Assembly (NCBI GenBank): GCA_014647935.1
Contig: BMQD01000024.1
Coordinates: forward strand, 1 to 64,000
Length of the DNA stretch: 64,000 nt
Reading direction: 5' to 3'
Source of the DNA: Planomonospora parontospora
GTDB lineage: Bacteria; Actinomycetota; Actinomycetes; Streptosporangiales; Streptosporangiaceae
Both the position numbers and the translations under genes were made by a program. Positions 51,244-61,465 of this stretch are shown here, one piece after another (the first letter of the stretch is position 1; the number at the start of each line of letters is the position of its first letter). Below the pieces are notes generated by a model, which made no database searches, had not been told where the DNA came from, and saw only the letters and a list, made by a program, of their open reading frames with translations.

Positions 51244-52997
51244 TTCGCACGCACACCGCGGGATCGCTGCGCGAGCAGCACGCGGGGGAGCAGGTGACGC
51301 TGGCCGGATGGGTGGCGCGCCGCCGTGACCACGGCGGTGTGGTCTTCATCGACCTGCGGGACGCCTCGGGCTCGGCACAGGTGGTCTTCCGCGAGGAGGA
51401 CGACGCGCACGGCCTGCGTGCCGAATACTGCGTGAAGGTCGTCGGGGAGGTGCGGATCCGGCCCGAGGGCAACGAGAACCCCGACCTGCCGACCGGTGCG
51501 ATCGAGGTCGTCGCCTCCGAGGTGGAGGTGCTGAGCGAGTCCGCGCCGCTGCCGTTCCCCATCGAGGGCAACGCGGGCGTCTCCGAGGAGGCGCGGCTGA
51601 AGTACCGCTACCTCGACATCCGCCGCCAGCAGGTCGCCCAGGCCATGCGGATCCGCTCCAAGGCCACCTACCTGGCCAACGAGGTGATGAACGAGCACGG
51701 GTTCGTCTACGTCGAGACCCCGACGCTCACCCGCTCCACGCCCGAGGGCGCCCGCGACTTCCTGGTCCCGGTCCGCCTGCAGCCGGGCAGCTGGTACGCG
51801 CTGCCGCAGTCGCCGCAGCTGTTCAAGCAGCTGCTGCAGGTCGCCGGCCTGGAGCGCTACTACCAGCTCGCCAAGTGCTACCGCGACGAGGACCTGCGCG
51901 CCGACCGGCAGCCGGAGTTCACCCAGATCGACATCGAGATGTCCTTCGTGGACCAGGACGACGTCATCGCCCTGGGCGAGGCGCTGATCGGCCGCATCTG
52001 GAAGGAGACGATCGGCTACGAGCTGCCGACGCCGCTGCCCCGGATGACCTACGCCGAGGCCATGGCCCGCTACGGCTCGGACAAGCCGGACCTGCGGTTC
52101 GGCTGCGAGCTGGTCGAGATGACGGAGTTCTTCGCCGGGACGTCCTTCCGGGTCTTCCAGGCGCCGTACGTCGGCGCCGTGGTCATGCCCGGCGGCGCCT
52201 CCCAGACCCGCAAGGAGCTGGACGCCTGGCAGGAGTGGGCCAAGTCGCGCGGCGCCCGGGGCCTGGCCTACGTGCTGGTCGGCGAGGACGGCACGCTCGG
52301 CGGCCCGGTCGCCAAGAACCTGTCGGAGACCGAGACCGCGGGCCTGGCCGCGAAGGTGGGCGCCAAGCCCGGCGACGCGGTCTTCTTCGCGGCTGGCAGG
52401 CCCGCCGACTCCCGCGACCTGCTCGGCGCGGCCCGCCTGGAGATCGGCCGCCGCTGCGGCCTGATCGACGAGTCGGCGTGGAACTTCCTCTGGGTCGTCG
52501 ACGCGCCCATGTTCGAGCCCGTCTACGACGACGTCGGCCGCCAGTCCGGCTGGACCGCGGTGCACCACCCGTTCACCGGTCCCAAGCCCGAGTGGGCCGA
52601 CACCTTCCAGGACAACCCGGGCGAGGCCCTGGCCTACGCCTACGACATGGTCTGCAACGGCATGGAGATCGGCGGCGGCTCGATCCGGATCCACCGCGCC
52701 GAGATGCAGCAGCGCGTCTTCGACGTGCTCGGCATCTCCAAGGAGGAGGCCGAGAGCAAGTTCGGCTTCCTGCTGGAGGCGTTCAAGTACGGCCCGCCGC
52801 CGCACGGCGGCATCGCCTACGGCTGGGACCGGATCTGCATGCTGCTGGCGGGCGGCGACTCGATCCGCGACGTCATCGCCTTCCCGAAGACGGCCTCCGG
52901 CTTCGACCCGCTGACCGGCGCGCCCACCCCGATCACGGGTGAGCAGCGCAAGGAGGCGGGCGTCGACGCCAAGCCCAAGGCGGCGGCCGAGGCCTGA
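51240..52997 (+). CDS. aspS: Aspartyl-tRNA synthetase
   Basis: A 585-residue bacterial-type AspRS. It has the N-terminal OB anticodon domain ([19 protein letters not shown]), the catalytic core with motif 2 ([19 protein letters not shown]), the inserted GAD domain near residues 290-420, and motif 3 ([13 protein letters not shown]). GTG 51240 overlaps the hisS stop by four bases. The short Ala/Lys-rich tail is dispensable-looking. Whether it also charges tRNA-Asn (non-discriminating, as in some actinobacteria) cannot be decided here. Confidence 0.97.
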   Translation: MIRTHTAGSLREQHAGEQVTLAGWVARRRDHGGVVFIDLRDASGSAQVVFREEDDAHGLRAEYCVKVVGEVRIRPEGNENPDLPTGAIEVVASEVEVLSESAPLPFPIEGNAGVSEEARLKYRYLDIRRQQVAQAMRIRSKATYLANEVMNEHGFVYVETPTLTRSTPEGARDFLVPVRLQPGSWYALPQSPQLFKQLLQVAGLERYYQLAKCYRDEDLRADRQPEFTQIDIEMSFVDQDDVIALGEALIGRIWKETIGYELPTPLPRMTYAEAMARYGSDKPDLRFGCELVEMTEFFAGTSFRVFQAPYVGAVVMPGGASQTRKELDAWQEWAKSRGARGLAYVLVGEDGTLGGPVAKNLSETETAGLAAKVGAKPGDAVFFAAGRPADSRDLLGAARLEIGRRCGLIDESAWNFLWVVDAPMFEPVYDDVGRQSGWTAVHHPFTGPKPEWADTFQDNPGEALAYAYDMVCNGMEIGGGSIRIHRAEMQQRVFDVLGISKEEAESKFGFLLEAFKYGPPPHGGIAYGWDRICMLLAGGDSIRDVIAFPKTASGFDPLTGAPTPITGEQRKEAGVDAKPKAAAEA

Positions 52998-53075
52998 CCT
53001 GCGGGCATGCCGCCGGGGCTCCGGCACGTTCGGGGCCCCGGGCCGGGGAGTCGTCCCGGCGCGTCCGGAGCCGGG

Positions 53076-53102
53076 CCGGCGTCCCTGCGGGACCGACGCC
53101 GG
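53076..53102. terminator. Hairpin between aspS and the P450 gene
   Basis: An 8-base stem CCGGCGTC/GACGCCGG with an 11-base loop lies between the two convergent genes. It is weak without a T-run. Confidence 0.35.
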
Positions 53103-53121
53103 GCGGGCCGCGCCGGCGCCT

Positions 53122-54342
53122 TCAGAACCGGACGGGCAGCGACTGCAGGCCGCGGATGAGCGAGCCGTTCAGGCGCCAGGCCACATCCTCGGCCGGGCAG
53201 GCGAGCCTGATGCCGGGCAGGCGGCGCAGCAGCGTCTCGAAGGCGATCCTGGCCTCCAGCCGGGCCAGCGGGGCGCCCAGGCAGAAGTGGATGCCGTGGC
53301 CGAAGGCCAGATGGTGGTTGCCGGCGCGGGTGACGTCCAGCGTGTCGGGGTCGTCGAACGCCGCCGGGTCGCGGTCCGCCGCGCCGAGCGAGACGTGCAC
53401 CACGCTGCCCTTGGGCACGGGGACGCCCGCGATCTCCATGTCCTCGGTGGCGAAGCGGAACGTGGCCCGCTCCACCGGTCCCTCGTAGCGGAGGAACTCC
53501 TCGATCGCCCCCGGCAGCAGCTCGGGCCGCTCCCGCAGGAGCCCGAGCTGGGCGGGACGGGTCAGCAGGGCCAGCATGCCGTTGCCGATGAGGTTGACCG
53601 TGGTCTCGTGCCCGGCGATGAGCAGCAGCGTGAGCGTGGCGAGCAGCTCCTGCTCGCTCAGCAGCCCGTCCTCGTCGCGGGCGGTGACCAGCGCGCTGAT
53701 CATGTCGTCCCGGGGGGCCCGCCGCCGCTCGTCGATCAGCCGGGCGAAGTAGGCGCGGACGGCGGCGTTCACCGCGTCACGCTGCCTGGCCGCCTCCTCG
53801 GTGAACGCGGGGGTGATCAGGCTGGCCGACCATTCGCGGAAGTCGGCCCGGTCGGCGGAGGGCACGCCCAGCAGCTCGCAGATCACGGTGATCGGCAGCG
53901 GGAAGGCGAAGTCGTCGAGGAGGTCGGCCTCACCCGCGGCCTCCATCGTGTCGACCAGCCGATCGGTGATCTCCTGGATCCGGGGGGCCAGACTCGCGGT
54001 CCGCCGCGCGGTGAAGGCCCCGGCGACCAGGCGGCGCAGGCGGGTGTGGTCGGGCGGGTCGCTGTTGAGCATGTTCCTGGCGAGCGCCGGGTTGCCCCGC
54101 ACGACGGCGTCCCGGAAGAAGCCCGGCGCGTGGCCGAGCCCCTTGGCCAGCCGCGGATCGGTCAGCGCCTGGCGGCCGTGCTCGTGGTCGATCACCACGA
54201 ACGCCTGCACCCCGCGCGGGAAGTCGATCGCGTGGACCGGCCCCCGCTCGCGCAGCCTGCCGTACTCGGTGTACGGATCGCGCCCGAACTCCGGGCTGAG
54301 CATGAACTCGAACGGCAGTCTCTCCGTCGTCGGCTCCGGCAT
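53122..54342 (-). CDS. Cytochrome P450
   Basis: A complete 406-residue soluble bacterial P450 (CYP105/107-like). Helix I has LLLIAGHETTVNLIG with the conserved acid-alcohol pair, helix K has EEFLRY (ExxR), and the heme loop is FGHGIHFCLGAPLARLEAR with the axial cysteine. The substrate is unknown. No ferredoxin or ferredoxin reductase gene lies next to it, so electrons must come from a partner elsewhere. The start is ATG 54342 with GAGGAG upstream. It is convergent with aspS and lies behind a long hairpin. Confidence 0.95.
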   Translation of the reverse strand: MPEPTTERLPFEFMLSPEFGRDPYTEYGRLRERGPVHAIDFPRGVQAFVVIDHEHGRQALTDPRLAKGLGHAPGFFRDAVVRGNPALARNMLNSDPPDHTRLRRLVAGAFTARRTASLAPRIQEITDRLVDTMEAAGEADLLDDFAFPLPITVICELLGVPSADRADFREWSASLITPAFTEEAARQRDAVNAAVRAYFARLIDERRRAPRDDMISALVTARDEDGLLSEQELLATLTLLLIAGHETTVNLIGNGMLALLTRPAQLGLLRERPELLPGAIEEFLRYEGPVERATFRFATEDMEIAGVPVPKGSVVHVSLGAADRDPAAFDDPDTLDVTRAGNHHLAFGHGIHFCLGAPLARLEARIAFETLLRRLPGIRLACPAEDVAWRLNGSLIRGLQSLPVRF

Positions 54343-54440
54343 GGGCGCTCCTCGGTCACGGCTCGACGTCCCCTGCCTCCAGCTTGGACCAGGGGCGGGG
54401 AGAAGCGGGTCGATGTGACGGGGATCACAGCCGTCCGGGA

Positions 54441-54489
54441 CCGGGGCGTCCGTGTTCCACCCGCGGCGGGTGGAACACGGACGCCCCGG
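54441..54489. terminator. Long inverted repeat after the second cyclophilin gene
   Basis: Arms 54441-54464 and 54466-54489 are perfect complements (24 bases, effectively about 22 base pairs with a small loop). A second hairpin (CGGCGGTGG/CCACCGCCG) follows. It lies between the cyclophilin stop and the P450 start and probably ends the cyclophilin transcript. Confidence 0.65.
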
Positions 54490-54529
54490 CGGTGGGTCCT
54501 CCACCGCCGGGGCGTCCGCGCACGCGGGC

Positions 54530-55414
54530 TCAGGAGAGCTCGACGTCCTTGATGAGCACCGGGATCTTGGGGGCGTGGGAGCCGCCGTCGCCGGTGATGT
54601 CGGCCTCGTTGGTGATCCATCCGCCGGCGACGATCTTGTCGATGATCTCCATGCCCTTGGAGACGGTGCCGAACGGCGTGTAGGCCGGGCCGGAGTCCAG
54701 CTGGGCGGTCTCGTCGCTGTAGGAGATCCAGAACTGGCTGCCGTTCTGGTTGGCGGCGTCGGAAGCCTGGGCCAGGGCGACGGTGCCCCTGCGGTACGAC
54801 AGGCCGCCCAGGTTCTCGTCGTTGAAGACGTAGCCCGAGCTGCCCTGGCCGTCGGTGGGGTTCTTGCCGTCGGCCTTGGCCTGCGGGTCACCGCACTGCA
54901 GCAGGCCCAGGCCGGAGTTCTCCGGGGTGGCCAGCCGGTGGCACTTGGTGCCGTCGTAGAAGTTCTTCTTCGCCAGGAACGCCAGCGAGTTGACGGTGCA
55001 GGGGGTCGCCGGGGTCATCAGGTCGATCACGATGTCACCGTGGTTGGTGGTGATCGTCATCGTCTTCAGCTTCAGGTTCGGCTTCTTGGGCGGGTAGCCC
55101 ACGAACTTGGTGGGGCTGCCGGTGGTGTCCTTGCGGTACTCGCAGGTGGCGGCGCCCGGCTTGGCCGAGGGGGTGAGGTCGGGCGCCGCCGGGGTGGAGG
55201 CGCTCTCCGACGGGACCGGCGTCTGGGCGGCCACCGGCTCCTTCTCGCCGCCCATCAGGGTCGAGGCGGCGATCACGCCTCCGACCACGACCACCACCGC
55301 GGTACCGGCTCCGATGAAGGTGTTCCGCTTGGCCTTGCTCGCCTGCTCGGCACGTCGGGCCTGCCGCTCCTTGTGCTCCCGAGCCAGCTGGCTCTGGCGG
55401 TCTTCGCCGCTCAC
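54530..55414 (-). CDS. Second membrane-anchored cyclophilin-type isomerase
   Basis: A 294-residue paralogue of the product at 48286. It has the same layout: a basic N-terminus (DRQSQLAREHKERQARR), a transmembrane helix near residues 34-55, a Pro/Ser/Thr-rich linker, and a cyclophilin domain with NQNGSQFWISYSD and PFGTVSKGMEIIDKI. The same four cysteines occur (TCEY, TPCTV, KCHRL, LQCGD). Compared with its paralogue, the loop after CHRL is three residues longer. GTG 55414 follows GGAGG with an 8-base gap; a longer in-frame ATG at 55438 would sit before the ribosome site. Confidence 0.9.
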   Translation of the reverse strand: MSGEDRQSQLAREHKERQARRAEQASKAKRNTFIGAGTAVVVVVGGVIAASTLMGGEKEPVAAQTPVPSESASTPAAPDLTPSAKPGAATCEYRKDTTGSPTKFVGYPPKKPNLKLKTMTITTNHGDIVIDLMTPATPCTVNSLAFLAKKNFYDGTKCHRLATPENSGLGLLQCGDPQAKADGKNPTDGQGSSGYVFNDENLGGLSYRRGTVALAQASDAANQNGSQFWISYSDETAQLDSGPAYTPFGTVSKGMEIIDKIVAGGWITNEADITGDGGSHAPKIPVLIKDVELS

Positions 55415-55623
55415 CGCTATGTCCTCCAGGATCACCATCTGTACGACTGTTGACTCCGCGAAAGCGTACCGGCCCCGGAGTGTGGTGGATGTAAGCGGCG
55501 TAAAGCGCAGGATGGGGCAGGAGGGAAGATCCTGGAGGTCTTTACACGTTCCAGATCCCCGCCGTGATGGGATTCCGGTCTGGCGACGACCACGCCAGCC
55601 GTCCGCACGACCGGAGTCACCTC

Positions 55624-56085
55624 ATGCTCGACGAGATCCTGGGCCTCCCGGCCCACCCCCTGATCATCCACGCGACCGTGGTGCTGACGCCGCTGCTCGC
55701 GGTGGCGGCGGCCGTATACGCACTGGCCCCGCGCACGCGCGCCGCCCTGGGCTGGGCGGTCCTCGGGCTCGCGGTGGCCGCTCCTCCCGCGGCCTTCGCG
55801 GCCAGGCAGAGCGGCGCCGAGCTGAAGGACGGCCGGTTCTCCTCCGCCGGAGGGCGGCTGGGCGAGCGCATCGCCGAGCACGAGAGCTTCGGCACGCCGC
55901 TGGTGCTGGCCGTCCTCGCCCTCGGACTGGTCTCGCTGGGCATGCTGCACGTCCTGCGCGCCGCCCGGTACGGCCGGCCGGTGGAGATCGCCGTCTCCGG
56001 ACTCGCCGTGCTCCTGGCGGCGGTGGCGGTCTACTACGTGGTCCGCGCCGGCCACAGCGGGGCCGTGGCCGTCTGGGGAAGCTGA
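55624..56085 (+). CDS. DUF2231 membrane protein
   Basis: A 153-residue protein with four predicted transmembrane helices. The N-terminal motif [17 protein letters not shown] with its two histidines in the first helix matches the DUF2231 family. Another His ([17 protein letters not shown]) and a C-terminal HSGAVAVWG are also typical. Family members are thought to bind heme or act in membrane redox processes, but this is not established. ATG 55624 follows GGAG. Confidence 0.8.
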   Translation: MLDEILGLPAHPLIIHATVVLTPLLAVAAAVYALAPRTRAALGWAVLGLAVAAPPAAFAARQSGAELKDGRFSSAGGRLGERIAEHESFGTPLVLAVLALGLVSLGMLHVLRAARYGRPVEIAVSGLAVLLAAVAVYYVVRAGHSGAVAVWGS

Positions 56086-56101
56086 TCCCCCGCGGCGGCG
56101 G

Positions 56102-56107
56102 TACTGT
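56102..56107 (+). promoter_or_regulatory. -10 box for a leaderless rarA transcript
   Basis: TACTGT ends six bases before GTG 56114, and no ribosome site is present, so rarA is probably transcribed from its own start codon. Confidence 0.5.
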
Positions 56108-56113
56108 CGGGGC

Positions 56114-57433
56114 GTGGACAGCCTGTTCGATTCGGCGGCGGAGGAGGCGCACCGCGGCCAGGAGCCCCTCGCGGTGCGCATGCGCCCGCGCGGCCTGGAC
56201 GAGGTGGTCGGCCAGCGCCACCTGCTGGGTCCGGGCACCCCGCTGCGCCGGCTGGTCGAGGCCGAGGCGCCGATGTCCCTGTTCCTGTGGGGGCCGCCCG
56301 GCACCGGCAAGACCACCCTCGCCTACGTCGTGGCGGGGGTGACCAAGCGCCGGTTCGTGGAGGTGTCGGCGGTGTCGGCCGGCGTCAAGGAGGTCCGCGC
56401 CGCCATCGAGCAGGCCCGCCGCGAGCTGGGCATGTCCGGGCGGCAGACCGTGCTGTTCGTCGACGAGGTGCACCGGTTCAACAAGGCCCAGCAGGACGCC
56501 CTGCTGCCCGCGGTGGAGAACCGCTGGGTCACCTTCATCGGCGCGACCACGGAGAACCCGTTCTTCTCCGTGATCTCCCCGCTGCTCTCCCGCTCCCTGC
56601 TGCTCACCCTGGAGCCCCTGTCCGGCGACGACGTCCGCACGGTGCTGGAGCGGGCGGTCGCCGACCCCCGGGGCCTGGGCGGGCGGGTCCGGCTCGCCCC
56701 CGAGGCCGCCGACCACCTGGTACGGCTGGCGGGCGGGGACGCCCGCCGCTCGCTCACCTACCTGGAGGCCGCCGCGCTGATCGCCGACGGAGAGATCACC
56801 GTGGGGACGGTGGAGCGCGCGGTGGACAAGGCGGCCGTCCGCTACGACCGCCAGGGCGACCAGCACTACGACGTGGTGAGCGGTTTCATCAAGAGCATGC
56901 GCGGCTCCGACGCCGACGCGGCCCTGCACTACCTGGCCCGCATGGTGGAGGCGGGGGAGGACCCCCGGTTCATCGCCCGCCGTATCGTGATCTTCGCTTC
57001 CGAGGACGTCGGCATGGCCGATCCCACCTGCCTGCAGACGGCGGTGGCCGCGGCCCAGGCGGTGGAGTTCATCGGGCTGCCGGAGGGGCGGCTCAACCTC
57101 GCCCAGGCGGTGATCCACTGTGCGCTGGCGCCCAAGTCCAACGCGGTGATCACCGCTGTCGACGCGGCCGCGGCGGACGTGCGCCGCGGAGACATCGGCC
57201 AGGTCCCCGGCCACCTGCGCGACGCCCACTACCCGGGAGCCGCGAAGCTCGGCCACGGGCAGGGCTACCGCTACCCGCACGACTTCGAGCACGGCCTGGT
57301 CCGCCAGGACTACCTGCCCGAGCCGCTGCGCGGCCGCCGCTACTACCAGCCCACCCGGCACGGCGCCGAGGCGGGCTTCGCGGACCGCTGGGCCAGGATC
57401 CGCGCCTTCCTCCGAGGCGGCCGGGCGGATTAG
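56114..57433 (+). CDS. rarA: Replication-associated recombination protein RarA (MgsA)
   Basis: An AAA+ ATPase of 439 residues acting at stalled replication forks. It shows Walker [13 protein letters not shown], Walker [16 protein letters not shown], sensor 1 [13 protein letters not shown], and the C-terminal tetramerisation domain with [21 protein letters not shown] and [11 protein letters not shown]. This is the standard actinobacterial position upstream of alaS. GTG 56114 is chosen from the -10 box position. A RuvB-related clamp-loader ancestry is visible, but the C-terminal domain settles the identity. Confidence 0.96.
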   Translation: MDSLFDSAAEEAHRGQEPLAVRMRPRGLDEVVGQRHLLGPGTPLRRLVEAEAPMSLFLWGPPGTGKTTLAYVVAGVTKRRFVEVSAVSAGVKEVRAAIEQARRELGMSGRQTVLFVDEVHRFNKAQQDALLPAVENRWVTFIGATTENPFFSVISPLLSRSLLLTLEPLSGDDVRTVLERAVADPRGLGGRVRLAPEAADHLVRLAGGDARRSLTYLEAAALIADGEITVGTVERAVDKAAVRYDRQGDQHYDVVSGFIKSMRGSDADAALHYLARMVEAGEDPRFIARRIVIFASEDVGMADPTCLQTAVAAAQAVEFIGLPEGRLNLAQAVIHCALAPKSNAVITAVDAAAADVRRGDIGQVPGHLRDAHYPGAAKLGHGQGYRYPHDFEHGLVRQDYLPEPLRGRRYYQPTRHGAEAGFADRWARIRAFLRGGRAD

Positions 57434-57527
57434 GGAGCCCCCTCGGTGACGCGGCATGCCGGGGGAACGGGGCGGGACGCGATAGGGTCTTGCCGTTCCA
57501 GCCGGGTGAGACAGGGAGATTCGGCGC

Positions 57528-57920
57528 ATGCTTACCGCAGGAGAGGTCGCCGGCCTGATCGTGGCCGTGGCCTGGGTGGTCCTGGTCTGCTTCCTGGCCG
57601 TGGTCCTGCTCAAGCTGTCCCGGCTGCTCACCGAGACCACCAAGATGGTCTCCGAGCTGAGCGACCGGGCGGTGCCGCTGCTGGAGGACGCGGCCGTCAC
57701 CGTCAACGAGACGAACCGCCAGCTCGTCGCCGTCGAGGCCATCGTCCGCGACGTCAAGCAGGTCAGCGGGCACGCGGCCCGGGTCAGCGGCGTCGCCCAG
57801 GTCCTGGTGACCGGCCCTATGATCAAGGCGGTGGCGCTCGGCCACGGCCTCCGGCGGGCCATCGGCGCCCGCGGGCGGTCCGCGTCCGGCGCCCGGGCGC
57901 TGGAGAGGCGGCGGCGATGA
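57528..57920 (+). CDS. DUF948 membrane-anchored protein
   Basis: A 130-residue protein. One N-terminal transmembrane helix (VAGLIVAVAWVVLVCFLAVVLLKL) is followed by an amphipathic helical region (ELSDRAVPLLEDAAVTVNETNRQL) typical of DUF948, with a basic C-terminus ending in RRRR. ATG 57528 follows a short GGGAGATTC. Its stop overlaps the next start (ATGA). The pair DUF948 plus small protein, placed between rarA and alaS, is conserved in actinomycetes; the function is unknown. Confidence 0.85.
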   Translation: MLTAGEVAGLIVAVAWVVLVCFLAVVLLKLSRLLTETTKMVSELSDRAVPLLEDAAVTVNETNRQLVAVEAIVRDVKQVSGHAARVSGVAQVLVTGPMIKAVALGHGLRRAIGARGRSASGARALERRRR

Positions 57921-58171
57921 TTCGGAGACTGTTCTACATGTCCCTGGGCGCGTTCGGCGCGCTGTGGGTCAGGCGTAGGCTGGCCGAACTGCACCCGAAC
58001 CACCTGGCGCGGCGCGCGGCCCGGGGCGCCTCCGGCCTCCTGGACCAGGCCCGCGACGTGGCCGCGGACGCGCTGGACGGCGCGGTCCGGAAGGAAACCG
58101 AGTTGCGGTCCAGATTCGGGCTCGACAGTGTGGAAAACACCTATCACTACGACGTAAAGGATGGCCGCTGA
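57917..58171 (+). CDS. Small DUF6167-like protein
   Basis: An 84-residue protein: a short hydrophobic N-terminus ([18 protein letters not shown]), a basic middle, and a C-terminal [14 protein letters not shown]. It is coupled to the DUF948 gene by a four-base overlap and ends two bases before the alaS start, so all three are probably read as one unit. The family name is from memory of actinomycete annotation and the role is unknown. Confidence 0.75.
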   Translation: MIRRLFYMSLGAFGALWVRRRLAELHPNHLARRAARGASGLLDQARDVAADALDGAVRKETELRSRFGLDSVENTYHYDVKDGR

Positions 58172-58172
58172 C

Positions 58173-60845
58173 ATGGAGTCGGCAGAGATCGCCCGCCGCT
58201 TCCTGCGCTTCTTCGAGGAGCGTGGGCACACCGTCGTGCCCTCGGCCAGCCTGATCGCCGAGGACCCGACGCTGCTTCTGGTCCCCGCGGGCATGGTCCC
58301 CTTCAAGCCCTACTTCCTGGGCCAGCGCACGCCCCCCTACAAGCGGGCGGCGAGCGTGCAGAAGTGCGTGCGCACCCCGGACATCGACGAGGTCGGCAAG
58401 ACCACCCGGCACGCCACCTTCTTCCAGATGCTCGGCAACTTCTCCTTCGGCGACTACTTCAAGGACGACGCGATCCCGTTCGCCTGGGAGCTGCTGACCC
58501 GCTCCGAGGCCGACGGCGGGTTCGGCTTCCCCGAGGACCGGCTCTGGGTCACCGTCTACCACGACGACGACGAGGCCGCCGAGCTCTGGAACAAGAAGGT
58601 GGGCGTGCCCGCCGAGCGCATCCAGCGCCGGGGCATGGCCGACAACTTCTGGTCGATGGGCGTGCCAGGCCCCTGCGGCCCCTGCACCGAGATCTACTAC
58701 GACCGCGGCCCCGAGTACGGCCGCGAGGGCGGCCCGATCGCCGACGAGAACCGCTACCTCGAGGTGTGGAACAACGTCTTCATGCAGTTCGAGCGCGGCG
58801 CGGGCGGCGGCAAGGAGGACTTCCCGATCCTCGGCGACCTGCCCGCCAAGAGCGTCGACACCGGCATGGGCCTGGAGCGCATGGCCGCGATCCTGCAGGG
58901 CGTCGACAACATCTACGAGATCGACACCACCTACAAGATCCTCGACCGCGCCGCCGAGCTCACCAAGACCCGCTACGGCCGCGACGAGCGCGCCGACATC
59001 AGCCTGCGCGTGGTCGCCGACCACGTCCGCACCGGCACCATGCTGGTCGCCGACGGCGTGCTGCCCGGCAACGAGGGCCGGGGCTACGTGCTCCGCCGCA
59101 TCCTGCGCCGCTCGATCCGCAACCTGCGCCTGCTCGGCTCCGGCGAGGAGCGCTACATGCACGAGCTCACCGCGGTCGCGGTCGACGTGATGGGCGAGCT
59201 GTACCCTGAGCTCAAGGCCGACGCCCCGCAGATCCACGGTGTCATCGACGCCGAGGAGGCCTCCTTCCTCGGCACCCTGCGCACCGGCACCGCGATCTTC
59301 GACGCGGCCGTGGAGGAGACCAAGCGCAAGTCGGCGACGGTGCTCTCCGGCGACCAGGCCTTCCAGCTCCACGACACCTACGGCTTCCCGATCGACCTGA
59401 CCCTGGAGATGGCCTCCGAGCAGGGCCTCAAGGTCGACGAGGAGGGCTTCCGCCGGTTGATGAAGGAGCAGCGCGACCGCGCCAAGGCCGACGCCGCGGC
59501 CAAGAAGACCGGCAACGCCGACATCTCGGTGTTCGGGCAGATCCTGGAGAAGGCCGGCAAGGTCGAGTTCCTCGGCTACGACCAGGTGAGCGCCGAGTCC
59601 GAGGTCGTCGGCCTGCTGGTCGACGGGGCCTCCGTCCCCGCGGCCGGCGCGGGCACCACGGTCGAGGTCGTGCTGGGCCGCACGCCGTTCTACGCCGAGG
59701 GCGGCGGCCAGCTCGCCGACCAGGGCGTCATCCGCGCCGACGGCGCCGAGGTCGAGGTCGTGGACGTGCAGTCGCCGGTCGCGGGCCTCGTCGTGCACCG
59801 CGGCAAGGTCCGCGGCGGCGAGATCCGGGTGGGCGACCAGGTCCAGGCCGAGATCGACGTCGAGCGCCGCCGGGCCATCTCCCGCAGCCACACCGCCACC
59901 CACATGGTGCACCGCGGCTTCCGCAACGCGCTGGGCGAGACGGCGGCGCAGGCCGGTTCGGAGAACTCCCCCGGCCGCTTCCGCTTCGACTTCACCGCCG
60001 CCGGGGCCGTGCCGCCCAGCGTGCTGCGCGACGTCGAGGACGAGGTCAACGCCATCCTCATCAACGACCTGCAGGTCAATGCCTTCCACACCTCCCAGTC
60101 CGAGGCCCGGGCGATGGGCGCGCTGGCGCTGTTCGGCGAGAAGTACGGCGAGACCGTCCGCATCGTCGAGGTCGGCGACTACTCCCGCGAGCTCTGCGGC
60201 GGCACCCACGTCGCCAGCTCCGGCCAGCTCGGCTTGGTCAAGGTGCTGGGCGAGTCCTCGATCGGCGCCGGGGTGCGCCGGGTGGAGGCGCTGGTAGGCC
60301 TGGACGCCTTCCGCTTCCTGGCCCGCGAGAGCGTGCTGGTGGCCCAGCTGTCGGAGCAGCTCAAGGCGCGCCGCGAGGAGCTGCCCGAGCGCATCGAGGG
60401 CATCGTCACGCGGCTGCGCACCGCCGAGAAGGACCTGGAGCGGCTCCGCTCGGCCCAGGTGCTGGCCGTGGCCGGGGAGCTGGCCGCGGGAGCCCGCGAC
60501 GTGCACGGGGTGTCCGTCGTGACGCACCGCGCGCCCGACGGCACCTCCGCCGACGACCTGCGCAAGCTCGCCCTGGACGTGCGGGGCCGCTTCCCGGCCG
60601 ACCGCGCCGCGGTCGTCGTGGTCGCGGGCGTGCCCGGCGACCGGCCGGTCGCCGTCGCGGTGGTCAACGAGGCCGGGCGCGGGCGCGGGCTGAAGGCGGG
60701 GGCGCTCGTCGGCGTCGCCGCCAAGGCGCTCGGCGGCGGCGGCGGCGGAAAGGACGACGTCGCCCAGGGCGGCGGAGCCCGCCCCGAGTCGATCGGCGAC
60801 GCGCTCGGCGCCGTCGAGCAGGCGATCGCGCAGACGCTCGCCTGA
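58173..60845 (+). CDS. alaS: Alanyl-tRNA synthetase
   Basis: An 890-residue class II synthetase with all AlaRS domains: catalytic core ([36 protein letters not shown]), tRNA recognition domain, editing domain with the zinc ligands in SHTATHMVH and CGGTHVASS, and a C-terminal DHHA1-like oligomerisation domain. ATG 58173 is chosen because family members begin with MESAEI; ATG 58161 is in frame but overlaps the preceding gene. It is followed by a hairpin and ruvX, the conserved alaS-ruvX-mltG-aroE order. Confidence 0.97.
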   Translation: MESAEIARRFLRFFEERGHTVVPSASLIAEDPTLLLVPAGMVPFKPYFLGQRTPPYKRAASVQKCVRTPDIDEVGKTTRHATFFQMLGNFSFGDYFKDDAIPFAWELLTRSEADGGFGFPEDRLWVTVYHDDDEAAELWNKKVGVPAERIQRRGMADNFWSMGVPGPCGPCTEIYYDRGPEYGREGGPIADENRYLEVWNNVFMQFERGAGGGKEDFPILGDLPAKSVDTGMGLERMAAILQGVDNIYEIDTTYKILDRAAELTKTRYGRDERADISLRVVADHVRTGTMLVADGVLPGNEGRGYVLRRILRRSIRNLRLLGSGEERYMHELTAVAVDVMGELYPELKADAPQIHGVIDAEEASFLGTLRTGTAIFDAAVEETKRKSATVLSGDQAFQLHDTYGFPIDLTLEMASEQGLKVDEEGFRRLMKEQRDRAKADAAAKKTGNADISVFGQILEKAGKVEFLGYDQVSAESEVVGLLVDGASVPAAGAGTTVEVVLGRTPFYAEGGGQLADQGVIRADGAEVEVVDVQSPVAGLVVHRGKVRGGEIRVGDQVQAEIDVERRRAISRSHTATHMVHRGFRNALGETAAQAGSENSPGRFRFDFTAAGAVPPSVLRDVEDEVNAILINDLQVNAFHTSQSEARAMGALALFGEKYGETVRIVEVGDYSRELCGGTHVASSGQLGLVKVLGESSIGAGVRRVEALVGLDAFRFLARESVLVAQLSEQLKARREELPERIEGIVTRLRTAEKDLERLRSAQVLAVAGELAAGARDVHGVSVVTHRAPDGTSADDLRKLALDVRGRFPADRAAVVVVAGVPGDRPVAVAVVNEAGRGRGLKAGALVGVAAKALGGGGGGKDDVAQGGGARPESIGDALGAVEQAIAQTLA

Positions 60846-60877
60846 CGTCCGGCCCCCGACGCGCCCGATGACGGACG

Positions 60878-60910
60878 GCGCCCGCGAACCGGACCCCGGT
60901 TCACGGGCGC
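60878..60910 (+). terminator. Hairpin between alaS and ruvX
   Basis: A 15-base stem with one mismatch (60878-60892 with 60896-60910) ends 14 bases before the ruvX start. It may attenuate read-through rather than fully terminate, since the two genes are normally co-transcribed. Confidence 0.55.
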
Positions 60911-60923
60911 AGGAAAGAACGGC

Positions 60924-61421
60924 ATGAGAAACGGCACACGGCTGGGCGTCGACGTCGGCTCGGTACGCATCGGGGTGGCCCGCAGTGATCCCTCGGGCCT
61001 GCTGGCCACCCCGGTGGAGACCGTACGGCGCGGCAGAGGCGACCTGGAGCGGCTCACGGAGCTCGCGGCCGAGTACGAAGTCGTCGAGGTCGTGGTGGGC
61101 CTGCCCACCTCGCTCTCCGGCCGCGAAGGGCAGGCGGCGGGGCTCGCCCGCGAGTTCGCGACCCGGATCGCCTCCCGGCTGGCCCCCGTCCCGGTGCGGC
61201 TGTTCGACGAGCGGCTCACCACCGTCACCGCCCAGCAGGGCCTGCGGGCCAGCGGCGTGAAGGCGAAGCACCAGCGCGGGGTGGTGGACCAGGCGGCGGC
61301 CGTCGTGCTGCTCCAGGCGGCCCTCGATGCCGAACGCGCCACCGGCAGGGCGCCGGGCGCTCCCGTGGTGGTGCCGGACGACCGGTCTGGCGAGCAGAGC
61401 GGCGGCCCGCTCGGCCGGTGA
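60924..61421 (+). CDS. ruvX: RuvX/YqgF nuclease
   Basis: A 165-residue RNase H-like protein. The N-terminal [34 protein letters not shown] and [14 protein letters not shown] give the active-site acids of the YqgF family, now linked to 16S rRNA processing and Holliday junction cutting. ATG 60924 follows AGGAAAGAA. Its last codons and stop lie in the first unit of a three-copy 20-base repeat. Confidence 0.95.
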   Translation: MRNGTRLGVDVGSVRIGVARSDPSGLLATPVETVRRGRGDLERLTELAAEYEVVEVVVGLPTSLSGREGQAAGLAREFATRIASRLAPVPVRLFDERLTTVTAQQGLRASGVKAKHQRGVVDQAAAVVLLQAALDAERATGRAPGAPVVVPDDRSGEQSGGPLGR

Positions 61422-61465
61422 CCGGCCCGCTCGGCTGGTGACCGGCCTGCTCGGCTGGTGACCGG
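61406..61465. repeat. Three 20-base tandem repeats overlapping the ruvX stop
   Basis: Units CCCGCTCGGCCGGTGACCGG, CCCGCTCGGCTGGTGACCGG and CCTGCTCGGCTGGTGACCGG start at 61406, 61426 and 61446. The first contains the ruvX stop codon (TGA at 61419-61421), and each later unit repeats the same GGTGACC. Confidence 0.85.
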
